Below are positions 22,090 through 33,745 of a stretch of 64,000 nucleotides of DNA, one piece after another. Each line of letters begins with the position of its first letter. The first letter of the stretch is position 1. The DNA is taken from NCBI GenBank assembly GCA_902702965.1, contig CACRXP010000001.1, positions 4,308,060 through 4,372,059 of the forward strand, read 5' to 3'. This stretch comes from Spirometra erinaceieuropaei (taxonomy: Eukaryota > Platyhelminthes > Cestoda > Diphyllobothriidea > Diphyllobothriidae). Below the pieces are notes generated by a model, which worked only from the letters and a program-made list of their open reading frames with translations, ran no database searches and was not told the origin of the DNA. A program made the position numbers and the translations under genes.

Positions 22090-24085
22090 GGTTTTTTGGG
22101 TAATAAATAGGGCTCCATTGTCAGGTTCTGACCATTCCACTTTATTGTGTCTTCCAAAAATCTATTCCACTTCTAAACGTGCACTGCTTGCCAAGCCTGA
22201 GAGAAAGGTTAATGTTCGCATCACGTCCGCCCAAAACATTCTCCTGCTTTAGACTTGCATTCCTCTTACTATCCCCACTCTCCTTGAACAGTCGAATGTT
22301 GAATCTTGTTCTTCCAACCTGACAGCGTTTTTAAATGAAATTTTCGATATTTGCTGCCCTCTTGATACTGTTATGGTACGACCGGATAGAATTTCTTACC
22401 CCTATCCGAAATCCTTAAGACGTAAAAGAGAACTCCTTTACAGGCTAGGCTTACGTGATAGCCTTAAGGATGTTACCGTTTTAATAAAAACAGAGATTGA
22501 CAGACTAAATAGTCTGTTTGTCAGCCAACTTTTTTCCTCTTCTTCCTCCCCCCCCCCTTTCCCCCCTTCCTCAGCTGAAATTTGGGAAAATTTTAAGCGT
22601 CTCACTGGCCATCGCAACACACTGGTGCATGTGGATGGAGATTTAGACTCCCTAAATAAAAATTTTATATTTAGTCACAATGACGCCCATCTTCCTTTAG
22701 ATGAAATTTCCCTATCACCGAGTACGTTCCAACCCGTGTCTTTGGCAACAGTAGAGAAACACCTTAAAAAGGTCAGTGGATCAACAGCTGCCGGACCGGA
22801 TGGTGTCTCGCCTTTTCTTCTTAAATCTTGCAGTTCTCAGATAGCCCCTATTTTAACGCATCTATTCAATATGTCTTTCATGGAGTCCAAGATTCCCGAC
22901 GCCCGGCGTACAGTGAGAATCACTTTCATCCCTTAAAAAACCGCTAATTTTGGTCCTTCATCTTTTCGTCCAATTGCCTGCTCCTCTGCAATACTAAAGC
23001 TTGCTAAAAGAGTTGTCCTACATATCATAAAGCCATTTTCTTCCAGTTTTTCCGACCCCTTACAATTTGCATACAAAGCTAAACGGAGTACTTTATATGC
23101 TGTCGCTCTTGTGGTCCACTCTGCTTTAAAAGCATTAGACAAGGGTCGCCGCGAGTATGCGTGCGCTTTTCTTGATTACTCCTCCGCCTTCAATACGTCT
23201 CGCGCCCTCTTCTCCTTACCAAACCTCCGCATGCGGCTCTCCAGGCTGGGTCGTCTCATGCTTAGCGATTATTTTACTTTCCGTACTCAGTTTGTCCAAT
23301 CTGGCAAGCGGAAATCTTCGACCCTTCCCAATGACTGCGGTGTTCTTCAAGGTTCCATTCAATCCCCTCACCTTTTCTCCCTGCACACTGACGATCTAAG
23401 GTCCCCTAATGACTGTCTTTTGGTCAAGTATGCTGATGATGTGGTTGTCGTACACCCTCTCAAAAGTCAGACACACCTCCGGTCTCTAAAGGATGGCCTA
23501 AACCATGTCCTAGCGTGGTCGGAGGAAAATGATCTCCTAATTAACAACCAAAAATCCGTTCAGTGTATTTTTCGACTGCGGCCCTCTCCTAATCCTGATT
23601 CCTCTGACATTCTTCCTAACGAAGTATCCTCTTTCAGGTATCTCGGCGTTACTTTGTCCTCAAATCTTTCATTTTCCCTCCATATTGAGTCCCTATTTAT
23701 TAAAGTTCGTAAACTTCTTTACTACATTCGTCGTTTACGTTCCTACCACACACCTCAACCCTTAGTCTGGGGATTCATTGATGCCTTCATTCTTCCTCTT
23801 ATCCTATACTGCTCTCCTGTCATTTTTCCTGCTTTGCTAAAAAGGATCTTTTAATTTTGAAACGAGTCTTCCGCATGCTCTCTTCTGCTGCTGGTGTTTC
23901 TTATCTTTTTTTAGTTGACACTATCTTACAACGACACTTCAATGCGGTCAAGCAATTTGCTGGTCGAATTCTAGATGACGTTGCCAATGCCTTACATTCT
24001 GATCTTATGTCTGCGAAGTCTTCCCGCCCGATGCGCCGCAGCTTCCGACTTATATCCTGTCGCACATCGGCTTATTGAGCATCTG
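22090..24085 (+). pseudogene. 5'-truncated non-LTR retrotransposon (CR1/Jockey-like), RT pseudogene
   Basis: It begins inside the end of the APE-type endonuclease (SGSDHSTLLCLP near 22120; SDH is the catalytic-histidine block). It runs through VSGSTAAGPDGVSPFLLKSC (near 22770-22840), the RT fingers (SFRPIACSSAILKL), FLDYSSAFNT, GVLQGSIQSPHLFSLHTDDL (near 23340) and the palm motif KYADDVVVV (YADD at 23429-23440), then SFRYLGVTLSSNLSF. A single frame is open from 22373 apart from a TAA at 22934-22936 that replaces a lysine codon, and a frameshift near 23845 before a C-terminal part (MKRVFRMLSSAAGVSYLF to 24078). Few lesions and intact YADD imply a younger insertion than its surroundings. It sits in the spacer of palindrome 1, so it inserted after the inverted duplication or into its loop. 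Confidence 0.88.
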
Positions 24086-24299
24086 TATTGTCATTCCTAG
24101 CGCGCTATCTTACGTGCGAAGAGACGGAAATACAGAAGATAAGACTTGAACTATCCCCATAATAATCGTTTCCTTGTGTTAAACTTTAACTCTTGAATAA
24201 TCTATTAACTTATTTACTGCCCATAGTGAATGCAGTCAATTTTTTGCTGAAAATTTTGAACTTACGATTTTAAAAGAAAGCGACTTCCTCTCTCTCTAC

Positions 24300-24950
24300 A
24301 ACGAAACGAAGCGGCACAATTATAAATATAAACAGTAAGTGACGTTCGAACACTAAACGAATTTAAGTTGACCACCTATCAATAGTTTACATCAGGACAA
24401 GTAACCAGGGCGGGTACAACCAATGAGAATGAATAGAAGACTATTTTTTCCCCACAGTTGTAGTTCATAGAATCCAACAGACCAAAGAAATGGACAAATC
24501 AGGCCCATCTTCGAACTAAAACTGAAGAAATAATGGAGGAGATAAATCCTGAGAAAGTCTATTAAGAACCAACTTGTCTACCAAATACAGGCGCTGGATC
24601 TTCAGTGACTTCACATTATCTCTGTCATATCTTTATATTTACAGGGTTTATTGACTACGATCATACACAACAACCAAATGGGTTTGTTTATTCCGTACGT
24701 TTTTTGATCTCTATTATGAGAACCCATTTGGTCAGATGTTGTTGGCATGGTGCTCATTGATATTCCAATACCGTGCACTAAATTTCGGTGCGATTGACCC
24801 CCTCACATCGTTTAATTTATTCTCAGTGCTTGGACCCGCCCTGGTTACCTGTCCTCATGTAAACTATTAATTGGTGATCAAATTAATTTGGATTAGTCTT
24901 TGAACGCCATCTACTGTTTATTTTTTTTAATTGCACCGCCTCGTTTCTTC
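24300..24950. mobile_element. Fold-back / MITE-like element with 120-bp inverted repeats
   Basis: Left TIR 24300-24420 and right TIR 24832-24950 are inverted copies at about 80% identity. The best blocks are TAATAGTTTACATGAGGACA-like and GTAACCAGGGCGGGT. A smaller inner hairpin (CAACCAAATGGG near 24671 against CCCATTTGGTC near 24722) lies in the middle. No protein frame is seen. It is unrelated in sequence to family T. It is also inside the palindrome 1 spacer. Confidence 0.7.
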
Positions 24951-25537
24951 CTATATGCCAGTGTATTAAAAGTTTTAGAACGGAAAATCGAATACCCTGC
25001 ATACTTATTGTTTTACAATTTACCTCCCATCGATATGCCACACCCGTAATACCCCTATTACCACCGCTACCGTATGACAGGTGTGGCTAATCGCTGATAA
25101 TTGAGGGTCTTCAGCCCATCGTTGTCGCCTATTATTCGAGGTGTTTGCGTTGGCCAGGAGGGAAGTGTAGATTTGTCGAAATGACAGTCGTACAAAATTC
25201 TCGAATGTACGGGCTTTCCATTCCACTCTGACTGAGTCTAATGTCAAAATTCTCATCCGAAGTCAAAAGACATTGCGCTGAACGCTGGAACCACACCGGC
25301 GAGAATACCTAACGATAGCGGCTGGCATTTCGCTCAACGGCCATCAGTTAATGTTCTCCCGTATCCTCAGCCTTCGTAAACATGCCTTTTTTGGTAGAGA
25401 AAGAGGTGGCTCCATTAAGTCGGCTCTCGACGCCTGCGTAATGCTGGCATAGGCGACTGACCCACAACCTCCACCAGGTTGCGTCCAATAAGATTATACG
25501 AAAACTTTGCAGGGTCGATTTGAAGGAAATCCACCTA
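24951..25537. other. Residual spacer of palindrome 1, no recognisable gene
   Basis: If the LINE and fold-back element are removed, this stretch plus about 250 bases forms the original loop between the arms. A 78-codon minus-strand frame (25020-25256) shows nothing I recognise. Confidence 0.5.
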
Positions 25538-26022
25538 CGCTGTCCTCCTCACTACCCACTGGGACAGTCAGGCATATTTATCATAATATAAATGCAGAAC
25601 TTTGGTTTTGACTGACGTAGATTCGGATTTGAGTCCGCGTCACTCGTCACGCTTCGCTCCACAGTTTGCTGAGTTCTTATGCACTCGACTGCCCGGAAGC
25701 CTGCGTAATCTGCACGTCCTTCAATTCACTAGGATTGACCTTGAAAATTGTTGAGATCACGAGACTGCTTTTTTGCGCTGAGAGCAGAGAATGATCGCTG
25801 TTTCGGCCCAGCTGACTTCGTTCTATCCATTGTCAGGTGTTTACCATTGGTCATGTGCTCACTCTTGTCCCTCCTCCTCCTCCTCCTCATCATAATCATC
25901 ATCATCATCATCACTATCATCAAAGTCTTCATCTTCTTCGTCTTTTTGTTTATTGCTGTTAGTTCCATCGGCTACTTTAATAAAGCGACAGGAACTACTA
26001 CTTATGCTGCTGCTGCAGCTAA

Positions 26023-26097
<75 letters not shown>

Positions 26098-29000
26098 AGC
26101 TTCTTCCATCATTATTGCCAGTCCTCTCATTACTAAACAAACGGCCTCTATGGGAATATTACCACTAGTATCCCCGTGGTAGTGCAACCACCAATACCGA
26201 TTCTACTGGTCTCTCTACTTGCTTTTTCGTGAACCTTCAAAGTAATCCTGCCAATACCGCTACCGGCTACAGTCTGATTCAAGTGTTAATGACCTGTCAT
26301 ATTCTTCAATAATCCGTCTGATAACTATCCTTGACAGCAAATCCCCATATAGTTCGTGTCGTTTCGACGTAGCTACGTCTAAGTCAAGCCATACCGTCAA
26401 CGCACCTTCTCTATCATCCTCTGCCTCTCTGCCTTCGGCCTTCCTGTTGGACAAACAGTGGGCTCTGTCAGCTCATCGCTCGAAACCGTGTGGGAAGGTA
26501 AATAAGACGAGTGACCCTTTACTCCCGTCGCGCTGACACTTAAATATTTCGAGGAAAACTTTGCAAGGACGTTTCTAGCAGTTGGTTGGAGAATGTTTGA
26601 CCTGCAAAACCCATCGGCTCCCCGATGGTCATTCTCGTATACCAGTACCTGGGAATTAGGAGATCTAACAAGTGGATGCCAACCTGACTTACGATGTTCT
26701 TCCGAAACAACAGTGATTGGTTTGTGCCACAGTTTTCAGCAGCTCGTTTGCATTTCTGAGGAACTCGTGAAAATGTTATCTACTGACTGTTCTCTGACTT
26801 CAAGCAGGGTCTAATATTTTATCCAAATGGAGGAAAGTAAATCTTACTCGAGTCTATTATTTCCAGAGTGCAAATGAGGGTTGACAGTTATGTATAATCA
26901 AGTGCCCCAGGGACTCATCGGGACTGTCGAACTGGTTACTGGATGTAGCACGCGAATCACTGAAGTTTACACTTCTGACCACGTTGTTAATGCGAGCATA
27001 TCGGCCGGAGCGATGGAATACTACGATATTCAGAAAGGACAGCTGTTTGTCCGCTTATTTGCGGTTTTTAATTATGATGTCCGATAAGGCGAAATTAAGC
27101 ACGACGAATCGTGTGATTTCCCTGGAAGAGTGCTCAAACTGTTTGATGATTCCTTTTCACCTGCTTTTATGACCAAATTCTTTTGTTCTACATCATAAAC
27201 TTGATCTAAATTTCCAAATATATAGGCCCATAATTTCCGAAGTGGAATAAAATATAGGATACATTGTACGGTCTCGTACCCCCTCTATGGAATATTGGTC
27301 TATGCTAGAAATACAAACTTCCTCCCACTACACCCCTCCTGTTCGGTTTGAATCAGTTGCTGAATTTTTTTTGTACTTCAAAATAAAATCATTCCATTTC
27401 GATCTTCCTGTGAGACCCACATGGTGAGCATCACCGCTTGTAAGGCAACACTGACTACTTTACGCTCGTCGATGTTTTTGGCGACTGAGGAGAATTCTGT
27501 TGTTTTTCACCCGTTGCTACGTTATCAGGACTAGATCCTCGCACTCATTCTCCGGCCTTTTTAGACTTTCCCGTCTTCTGTCATATTAAACGTTCTAGTT
27601 GTTGGTTTTGATGTCGACTGTTGTTCTGACTGTATACCCGTGCGGCGAGGCGAACTGTCAACCTCGACAGGAATAAGGACAGGGTTCCTCGTAATGTGGC
27701 TCAATGTATTGCTTAATTGCTGAATTTACCGACTTCTGTCAGGGGTTGCAACTTCCATTGACTTGGTTTGCCTTAATTCAAGCGAAGCTATTACCACCTA
27801 TTCAGTTCTCGCTTCTTCTTTCGCCAAAGTATTCATCGCCTTACTCCTCCTCCTCCTCCTTCTCCTCCTCCTCTTTACCAATGGGTAGTACTGTCGTCGA
27901 CTAATTTAGTAAAGACAGTACTACAGCGACCAATGCTTCCGAGACCGACACTACTACTAATACTTCTACTACTATCACTACTACTACTTCTTCCACCACT
28001 ACAACGTATTCTGCGCCTGACAATTCTGATGTTCTTAGGACCATTTAATCATTTTTATAATTATTGTTATTGCCACTACTACGCCGTTACTACTAATTCC
28101 GCTTCTGTTGACCCCATTATTTCTAACATGCTTACGAGTACATTCTACCAAACTTCGACCCTAATGCTACTCTGCTTAATACTGCTACTTAAACTGCGCC
28201 TACTACACGAATACTGCAACTTCATAATCCAGATAGCTAAGGCCGCTTTTACCAATAGTTATTGTTGTACTCTCGCCGTCTCTGCTGTTGAATTCAGGCA
28301 AACACAACTACTGTTCCAGTTATTGCAGCTTCTTCTGTCTTGTCACCATTACTGTTTATGCAGTTGACCTCGCAATCGTGTTTAGGATATCACTTATTCT
28401 TCCCTATACTTCCGGACATTGAGCTACAGCTTAGGACATCTTCCACTATGGCTTCTGCACGAGTGCTGTCACTAATGTTTCTGCTGCTGTTGGTACAACT
28501 ACCTGATAGCAATGGCACTACTAGTGTTTAAGCGATTGACCTATAAACCACATCAAGATATCACCTGTTCCTTCTATTTCCGGGACACCAAATTCCTGCC
28601 CACGAGATCCTTCACTAGGGCTACCAGTTATTGCCTTCCGCGCAAATACGAGAATGAATGTCTAAGGCGTAACCCACCTGCGTCCACTCCTCACTACCCA
28701 CGCAGACAGCTAGTCATAGTTGCCGTAATAAAAGAAGATCAGGACTTCGATTCCGACTTACGTAGATTCACAAATGAGCTTCCGTCAAGTGTGACATCTG
28801 GTTTCGAAATTTTACGGGTTTCCTTCCTCTCGCTTGCTCAGAAGCGTGAGCATGCCATGGGATCTTCCGCCCACTGGTCTTGGCCTTAAAAATCGCAGAG
28901 ATCGCGAGACTGCTTCCATGCGCACTGCTGACATACTAGATAATTACCGTAACCGACCCCACTGCCACCCCCCCCCCCCATAACCTGATCTTACAGTGCC

Positions 29001-29590
29001 TTTCTGCAAGACATGACTCATGCCTTGAGCCACCAGGCTTCGTTCCACCTCGTGCGGACAGGGCGTCGGCTTCTTCGCACATGTCTGGGCCAATAATTTG
29101 AGTCATGTGTTAACTGCCGGTCATGTGCTTGCCTTGCAGGATTTGCTACGTCGTCCTTTTTTTCTACCGTCGATGAGCTCAATCCATGAACAGCTGGGGC
29201 TTCTCCCTCTCCTTACAACCATCGTCAGTATTTTGATTCGGCTACGACGTCAGGTTGTCGGCCAGAGTAGGCAAAACTCTGGCATCATTAATCTTGAGGA
29301 AAGTAACAGAAAGTCAAAAAACTAAAGAGGATTGGGATTCTGGCTTACAGTATTTCCACCTAGAACGAGGTGTCGACGCCTAAAAACGGATTCTACTATG
29401 ATGTAGGTCTGAGGAGGAGACGGTGTAAAGTTGTTTCTGCCTCGATTTTGCTAGTTATCCTTACGTAAACCGATGAGGGTGCATCGCGTTCGTTGATGTA
29501 CTTTAGCTGTGGACATCTCAGTTTTGGAAGAGAACGATAGAGTGTTTGGGAATGCAATTTTTGTGGTGCAAATGTCCGATGGGCTAGTTA
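25538..29590 (-). repeat. Palindrome 1, right arm
   Basis: Inverted counterpart of 17418-22034. It has the mirrored unit D copies at about 25545-25830 and 28660-29060 and mirrored microsatellites (25865-25890 CTC, 26023-26098 CTA, 27845-27880 CTC). It is about 0.57 kb shorter than the left arm, mostly through shorter microsatellites. In the 222-bp interval 26593-26814 I count 14 differences from the left arm (about 6%). Ten change the amino acid of a shared 73-codon frame and four do not, so there is no sign of coding constraint. Confidence 0.85.
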
Positions 29591-29639
29591 TTAGTCGCCG
29601 CCGTCGAGCTGGATCTCACACAGTTGAACGTCATTATGT

Positions 29640-32409
29640 CTTCCCCTTCAACAATCATCCCCGTCGCCCATAAGCGATCAAGAGACTGTCTCACTTCTTA
29701 TCCTGAGCTATTTACGTTGACAACGGTGATTACCGTTCGTGCACATCTGAAACAGCATACTATCGACACGGGGGACGCCAGACCTATTTGACAACCCCTC
29801 GATGTGTTCCCGTTCCTTACCGTGATGAGGCGATATACTGCTGGACGAGCTGTTACGTGCCAAGATTCTCCAACCGTGCACCTCCCCATGGCCTTCACCA
29901 ACTGCTTTATTCCCCAAGAGAGATGGCCTGTGTATCGACTATCTTCACCCAAATGCTGTGATTGTTCCGCCGCCGAGGTTGGGCGATTCAATAGACGCGC
30001 TAGACCAGGCTGCATGGGTCTCAACCCTCGACCTCAAGTCTGGTTACTTGCCGGTGGAAATCCACCCGAAAGATCGTCATAAGACAGCTTTCACTATACC
30101 CCTGGCTTTATTCGAATTTCAAACTTTATTTTCGGGGTTGTGCAACGCAACAGCCACCTTCCAGCATCTAATATACCGCGTACTCCACAAATTTATCCCG
30201 CATAAATGCCTCATCTACCTAGACGACATCATTGCGTTCGGCCGCTCTACAGACGAACACAATTCTAATCTACAGAATTTTTGGGAGGCCCTCCAGAGAG
30301 CCGGACCTACTCTCAACCCCGCCAAATGCCTTTTTCTGCGTTCCGAGGTTCAGTTCCTTGGCCAATTTTTTTCTCCAGGACGTATATCACCCATACCAGA
30401 CCGAATCAAACACACACGTACGTGGTCGACCACGACGAACCAAACTGAACTACGGAGCTTTCTCGGTCGTGAATCGTACTATCGGCGTTTCATTCTGAAT
30501 TTCGCCCAGATCGCTGGCTCCCTTCGTATGCCGGTCTTACACATGATCCGCCGAGTGCAACATTCGTACTGCATTATGCCCAGCACCACTCTTAGCTCTT
30601 TCGACCGTTGACGACCCCCCCCCCCGTTCATGCTAGATACTGTTTCAAGCGGGTTTGTCATCGGGGCTTTCTCTCTCAAGTAGGTAAGGATGACGTAGAA
30701 CACCCGATCTGTTTGGCCAGCAACACCCTCGCTAAGACACGGCGTAATTACTGCACCTTCAGGCGCGAATTATTGGCGATCGTCGTGTTCATGCGCCAGT
30801 TTAAACATCTGTTCGTCGGTCGACGATTCATTCTACGCACGGACCATCGAGCCTCACAGTGGCCGCGCCCCATTAAGGATCCTATGGATCAACTATCCCG
30901 CTGGTGGGAGTTTTTAGATGTCGAGTGCCAGTTCCGCCCTGGGCACAAACATGGTAGTGCGAACGCACTATCACGCCTACGCCGCACAGTCAGTCTAGAT
31001 GATGAAACACACAACAGAGGCGTTCATTATATTATTATTTCCCAATCCACTCGCTACGCCTGGTCCTCAGCTCAGAGCTCCGATCCTGATACCGCTGTCA
31101 TTTACGGACCTTTGACTCAGGGACCATCTAAGCCCGGCAAGCAAGTTGTTCTGCATCACGTCCTCTTCCTCCGCGACCCCTCGTCCCATAATTTACGCTC
31201 ACTGGTGTCAGGTTGTTTGATCAATACTGTGTTAACCGACCTACACTCGGAGTTAGGTCATTGCGGCCAATGCCGAACAGAGCTAGCCGCCGCACACGAT
31301 TCTGGTGGCCACAGCTACGCGCCTCCATCTCCAACTTCTGTCAATCCTGCATTACGTGTGCATCCTTCAGACCCCCATCCCTGCTCCTGAACCCCCATGC
31401 AACCAATGACCACCGGGTTTCCTGGTGAGCGAGTCGGGCTAGACATGATCGGCCTGCTTCCTATCTCCGTCCGTGGATTTGAATACATCCTTGTCATAGT
31501 GGGTCATTTCGTCAGATGGGTCGAGGCCGTCCCCCTCCTCCGACACGACGCTACATCCGTCGGTAACTCCATCACCCGCAGGCGGATAAGCCACTGGGTT
31601 AGCCCGCTATCATTTCATTCATATTGTGGCGGCAACTTCGACTCTCAGTTGTCTACGGATGTTTGCGATACCCTCCAGATCCGCAAAACACGGACTACAC
31701 CATACCACCCCGAATGAAACGGTCTTGTAGAGCGAGCGAATCGTACGTTGCACAACCTCCTGCTCGATTTTTCAGAGGACAGTCACAAACACGACTGGGA
31801 CGCACACTTGACCTTCTGTCTCCTAGCCTACCGAGGTTCCGCCCATCCTTCCACCAGCTTCACCCCCTAGTACGTCTGGACAGAACGTGACTTGCGCCTT
31901 CCTATCGACCTTCTCTACCCCTTACACAGGCATGACACAATCACCTCCCACGATTACGCCCCACACCTACATGAGAGCATTCGTAGAGCATACAATGCGA
32001 CCCCGACAACTCTAGGAACTGCACCGCTTCATCAAAAGAAGCAGTTCGGCCGTCACTCCTCCGGCGCCAGACATCAAATAGGCGATCTAGTCATGTATTA
32101 CAACCTTTCACCTCAACGTGAAACCTACGCGTAGTTCCATTAACCCGGCTAGGACCTTTCATCGTCACTGACAACCCTTCACCTACCACTCCTGCTTATT
32201 TGCGACACCATCCACCCTAACGCTCGCCCCTTCGGGGCACAGTTTGATAAGCACAAACCCTACTGCGGTCTATTACCAGTTTGTTTCCCCGACTCCTTGC
32301 CCATCCTCCCTGCGGATCAGGTTCCTCCGGGTGCCATAGAGGTTACCGTACCCTCACGCACCGTCGATCCTAATACTGAGGACAGTGCTGCACCCTAGGG
32401 GGGAGGCTA
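29640..32409 (+). pseudogene. Ty3/Gypsy LTR retrotransposon pol: RT, RNase H, zinc finger, integrase
   Basis: The order is typical of Ty3/Gypsy. The RT entry block HTIDTGDARPI lies near 29757. The RT core (STLDLKSGYLPVEI) has YLDD at 30216-30227 and is open from 29958 to 30611, followed by the connection region (ELRSFLGRESYYRRF). RNase H lies in two frames after about 30600: LDTVSS replaces the usual D-A-S signature, so the catalytic Asp is lost, and RNYCTFRRELLAIVVF follows at about 30750-30790. The H2C2 finger is split by a frameshift near 31285 (HSELGH in one frame, CQSCITC in another). The integrase (GLDMIGLLP, EYILVIVGHFVRWVEAVPL) has the second catalytic Asp position changed to Tyr (HSYCGGNF) and an in-frame stop just before NGLVERANRTL. 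The C-terminal GDLVMYY box is near 32090. There is no 5' LTR or gag, so the copy is 5'-truncated next to the palindrome 1 edge. Confidence 0.92.
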
Positions 32410-32660
32410 TGTAGCAACCGGAGATTTGATCAGAGGCCCGACCTTGGTTGTTTTAATCGACACTCGCGCTGGATTGCATTCTTCCGCTTTTCCTTTCGGA
32501 GACTGTACAGCCGAGGTCACGTGTGGGCAAGTAATCCTCAACCTGTCTCCGAGAAGTCGTTTTTCGTTCTTTTCGTTTTACCACAACTGTCTTACAGCAG
32601 GTTTGCACTTTTGTATTCAATAATAAAATCGCATCTTTCAATTATCTGTCCTGCCTCGTA
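32410..32660 (+). mobile_element. Probable 3' LTR of the Gypsy element
   Basis: A polypurine tract (AGGGGGGAGG, about 32397-32406) lies directly 5' of TGTAGCAACCGGAG, the position and TG start expected of an LTR. A polyadenylation signal AATAAA is at 32622-32627. The 3' boundary is a guess, as no second LTR copy is in the window to define it. Confidence 0.55.
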
Positions 32661-33075
32661 TGATGTCCCGCATGCCTGTATCATCCGACCCCACCCATTT
32701 TGAAATAGAAAAACTTCTAGACAGGATTTTCGAAGTAGCTGGTCCGTCTGAGTTCAAGCAGTCGTCAACCTCATTTGTGATCCGACGTCACTCCCAAGCG
32801 TCCATCATTAACAGCTCCACCACTGTCACCATCTCCGAAAATGACACCGACACCGCTGACTTCTCCTATCCTCACCATCCCCGCACATTCACCTCACGCA
32901 TCGGCCTGATCGATCACGTGGGAATCTCTCGCACAGAGACTGGTGAACCAGTGCCTGAAGCACCAACATACACCAGACACATCGGCCTCAACTGCCATCA
33001 CTGCATCCGTACATCCACCCACCGTATGAGCCTATTAGGCCACATGCGCATTCACGAAAACCTGCGGTAAATAAC
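32661..33075 (+). pseudogene. C2H2 zinc-finger repeat tail (dispersed flatworm repeat)
   Basis: A 136-codon open frame ends at TAA 33068-33070. It is Ser/Thr-rich at the start (SSTTVTISENDTDTADF) and has two finger-like units joined by a TETGEPVPEAPTYTR linker. The first unit (YPHHPRTFTSRIGLIDHVGIS) has lost both cysteines and its last histidine. The second (CHHCIRTSTHRMSLLGHMRIH) keeps C-x2-C-x12-H-x3-H. From memory, similar fingers ending HMRIHENLR are abundant in diphyllobothriidean tapeworm genomes, associated with LINE-type ORF ends; I cannot verify that here. Its position straight after the Gypsy LTR suggests adjacent insertion, not one protein. The frame is open, but one finger is ruined, so I call it a degraded copy. 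Confidence 0.6.
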
Positions 33076-33239
33076 CGCCGGCTAAAGCACGCCATCACTT
33101 CTTCCTCCACCATCTTCATCTTGCACTTGCATCCAACTGCCACCTCCCACGCAAGTGTGCGTCTCGGCTCCGTCTCCATGTAGCCCTAGTGCATGTGTGA
33201 TCTGATTCTGAGGCTATCACAGAGCGTCAGGCACTGGGG

Positions 33240-33745
33240 ATTAAAAGTCTGCTGACTGACGCCCCAGCGCAGTTGTGTGTGTACCCCAAACGGGCCATGT
33301 GTTAGATGCGCTGGACCAACACTGGGACCATATCGGATCCTGGCAGTCGTTATCGGATTTGCGCGCCAAAACAAATTCCAACATTCGGGGTGCGGTAGCA
33401 GACTCGGTTGTCGGCAGACGTCGCGCAAACTGGGACCGCTGCCACCCCCCATTGTTGTAGTTGGTCAAAAACCTGGTTATCTGCTGTGCGGACCAGGGGT
33501 TTTGAGTGGAACGCCAAGGTGCGGGCTCGACCGTGCTATCCACTTGCCCCCTCCCCCGGCCTCGGTCTTCTTGACTCTGTCTTGACACCGGGTCCAGGTG
33601 GGGGAGGGGGGAGTTCGATAGATGCTGGGCAAGTCTACAGTCACTATAAGCTAAATCACGCGCAAGTCACCGTGTCTGCTTCACCATGCTGCGGAGCACA
33701 CGGTGGACAGCGTCGACAACAACGGTCGAACCGTCATGTCGGGAA
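33240..33745 (-). repeat. Dispersed repeat R3, copy c
   Basis: Minus-strand counterpart of 10150-10640. It carries the box TCTTGACTCTGTCTTGAC (near 33567-33585, plus strand), the CCTCC/GGGGGAGGGGGG stretch, a CAGTCACTATAA box, and CCGTGTGCTCC (reverse) in mirrored order. The tail around CCCCCATTGTTGTAG corresponds to ACAACAATGGGGG in copy a. Identity is roughly 75-80%. It lies directly after the zinc-finger tail, with about 170 bases between. Confidence 0.65.

Noticed and set aside
20652..26814. Conserved 73-codon protein shared by both arms of palindrome 1 (20652-20873 minus, 26593-26814 plus)
   Set aside because: Of 14 differences counted, ten are amino-acid changing and four silent, close to the neutral expectation; conservation reflects duplication, not selection.
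17418..29590. Palindrome 1 as an assembly artefact
   Set aside because: Arms differ by several percent with numerous indels and carry different insertions and repeat lengths, which a false fold-over of one sequence would not produce. Long reads would still be needed to be certain.
33241..33588. 115-codon minus-strand protein in R3
   Set aside because: The other two R3 copies are not open in the same frame, so it is a by-product of the repeat.
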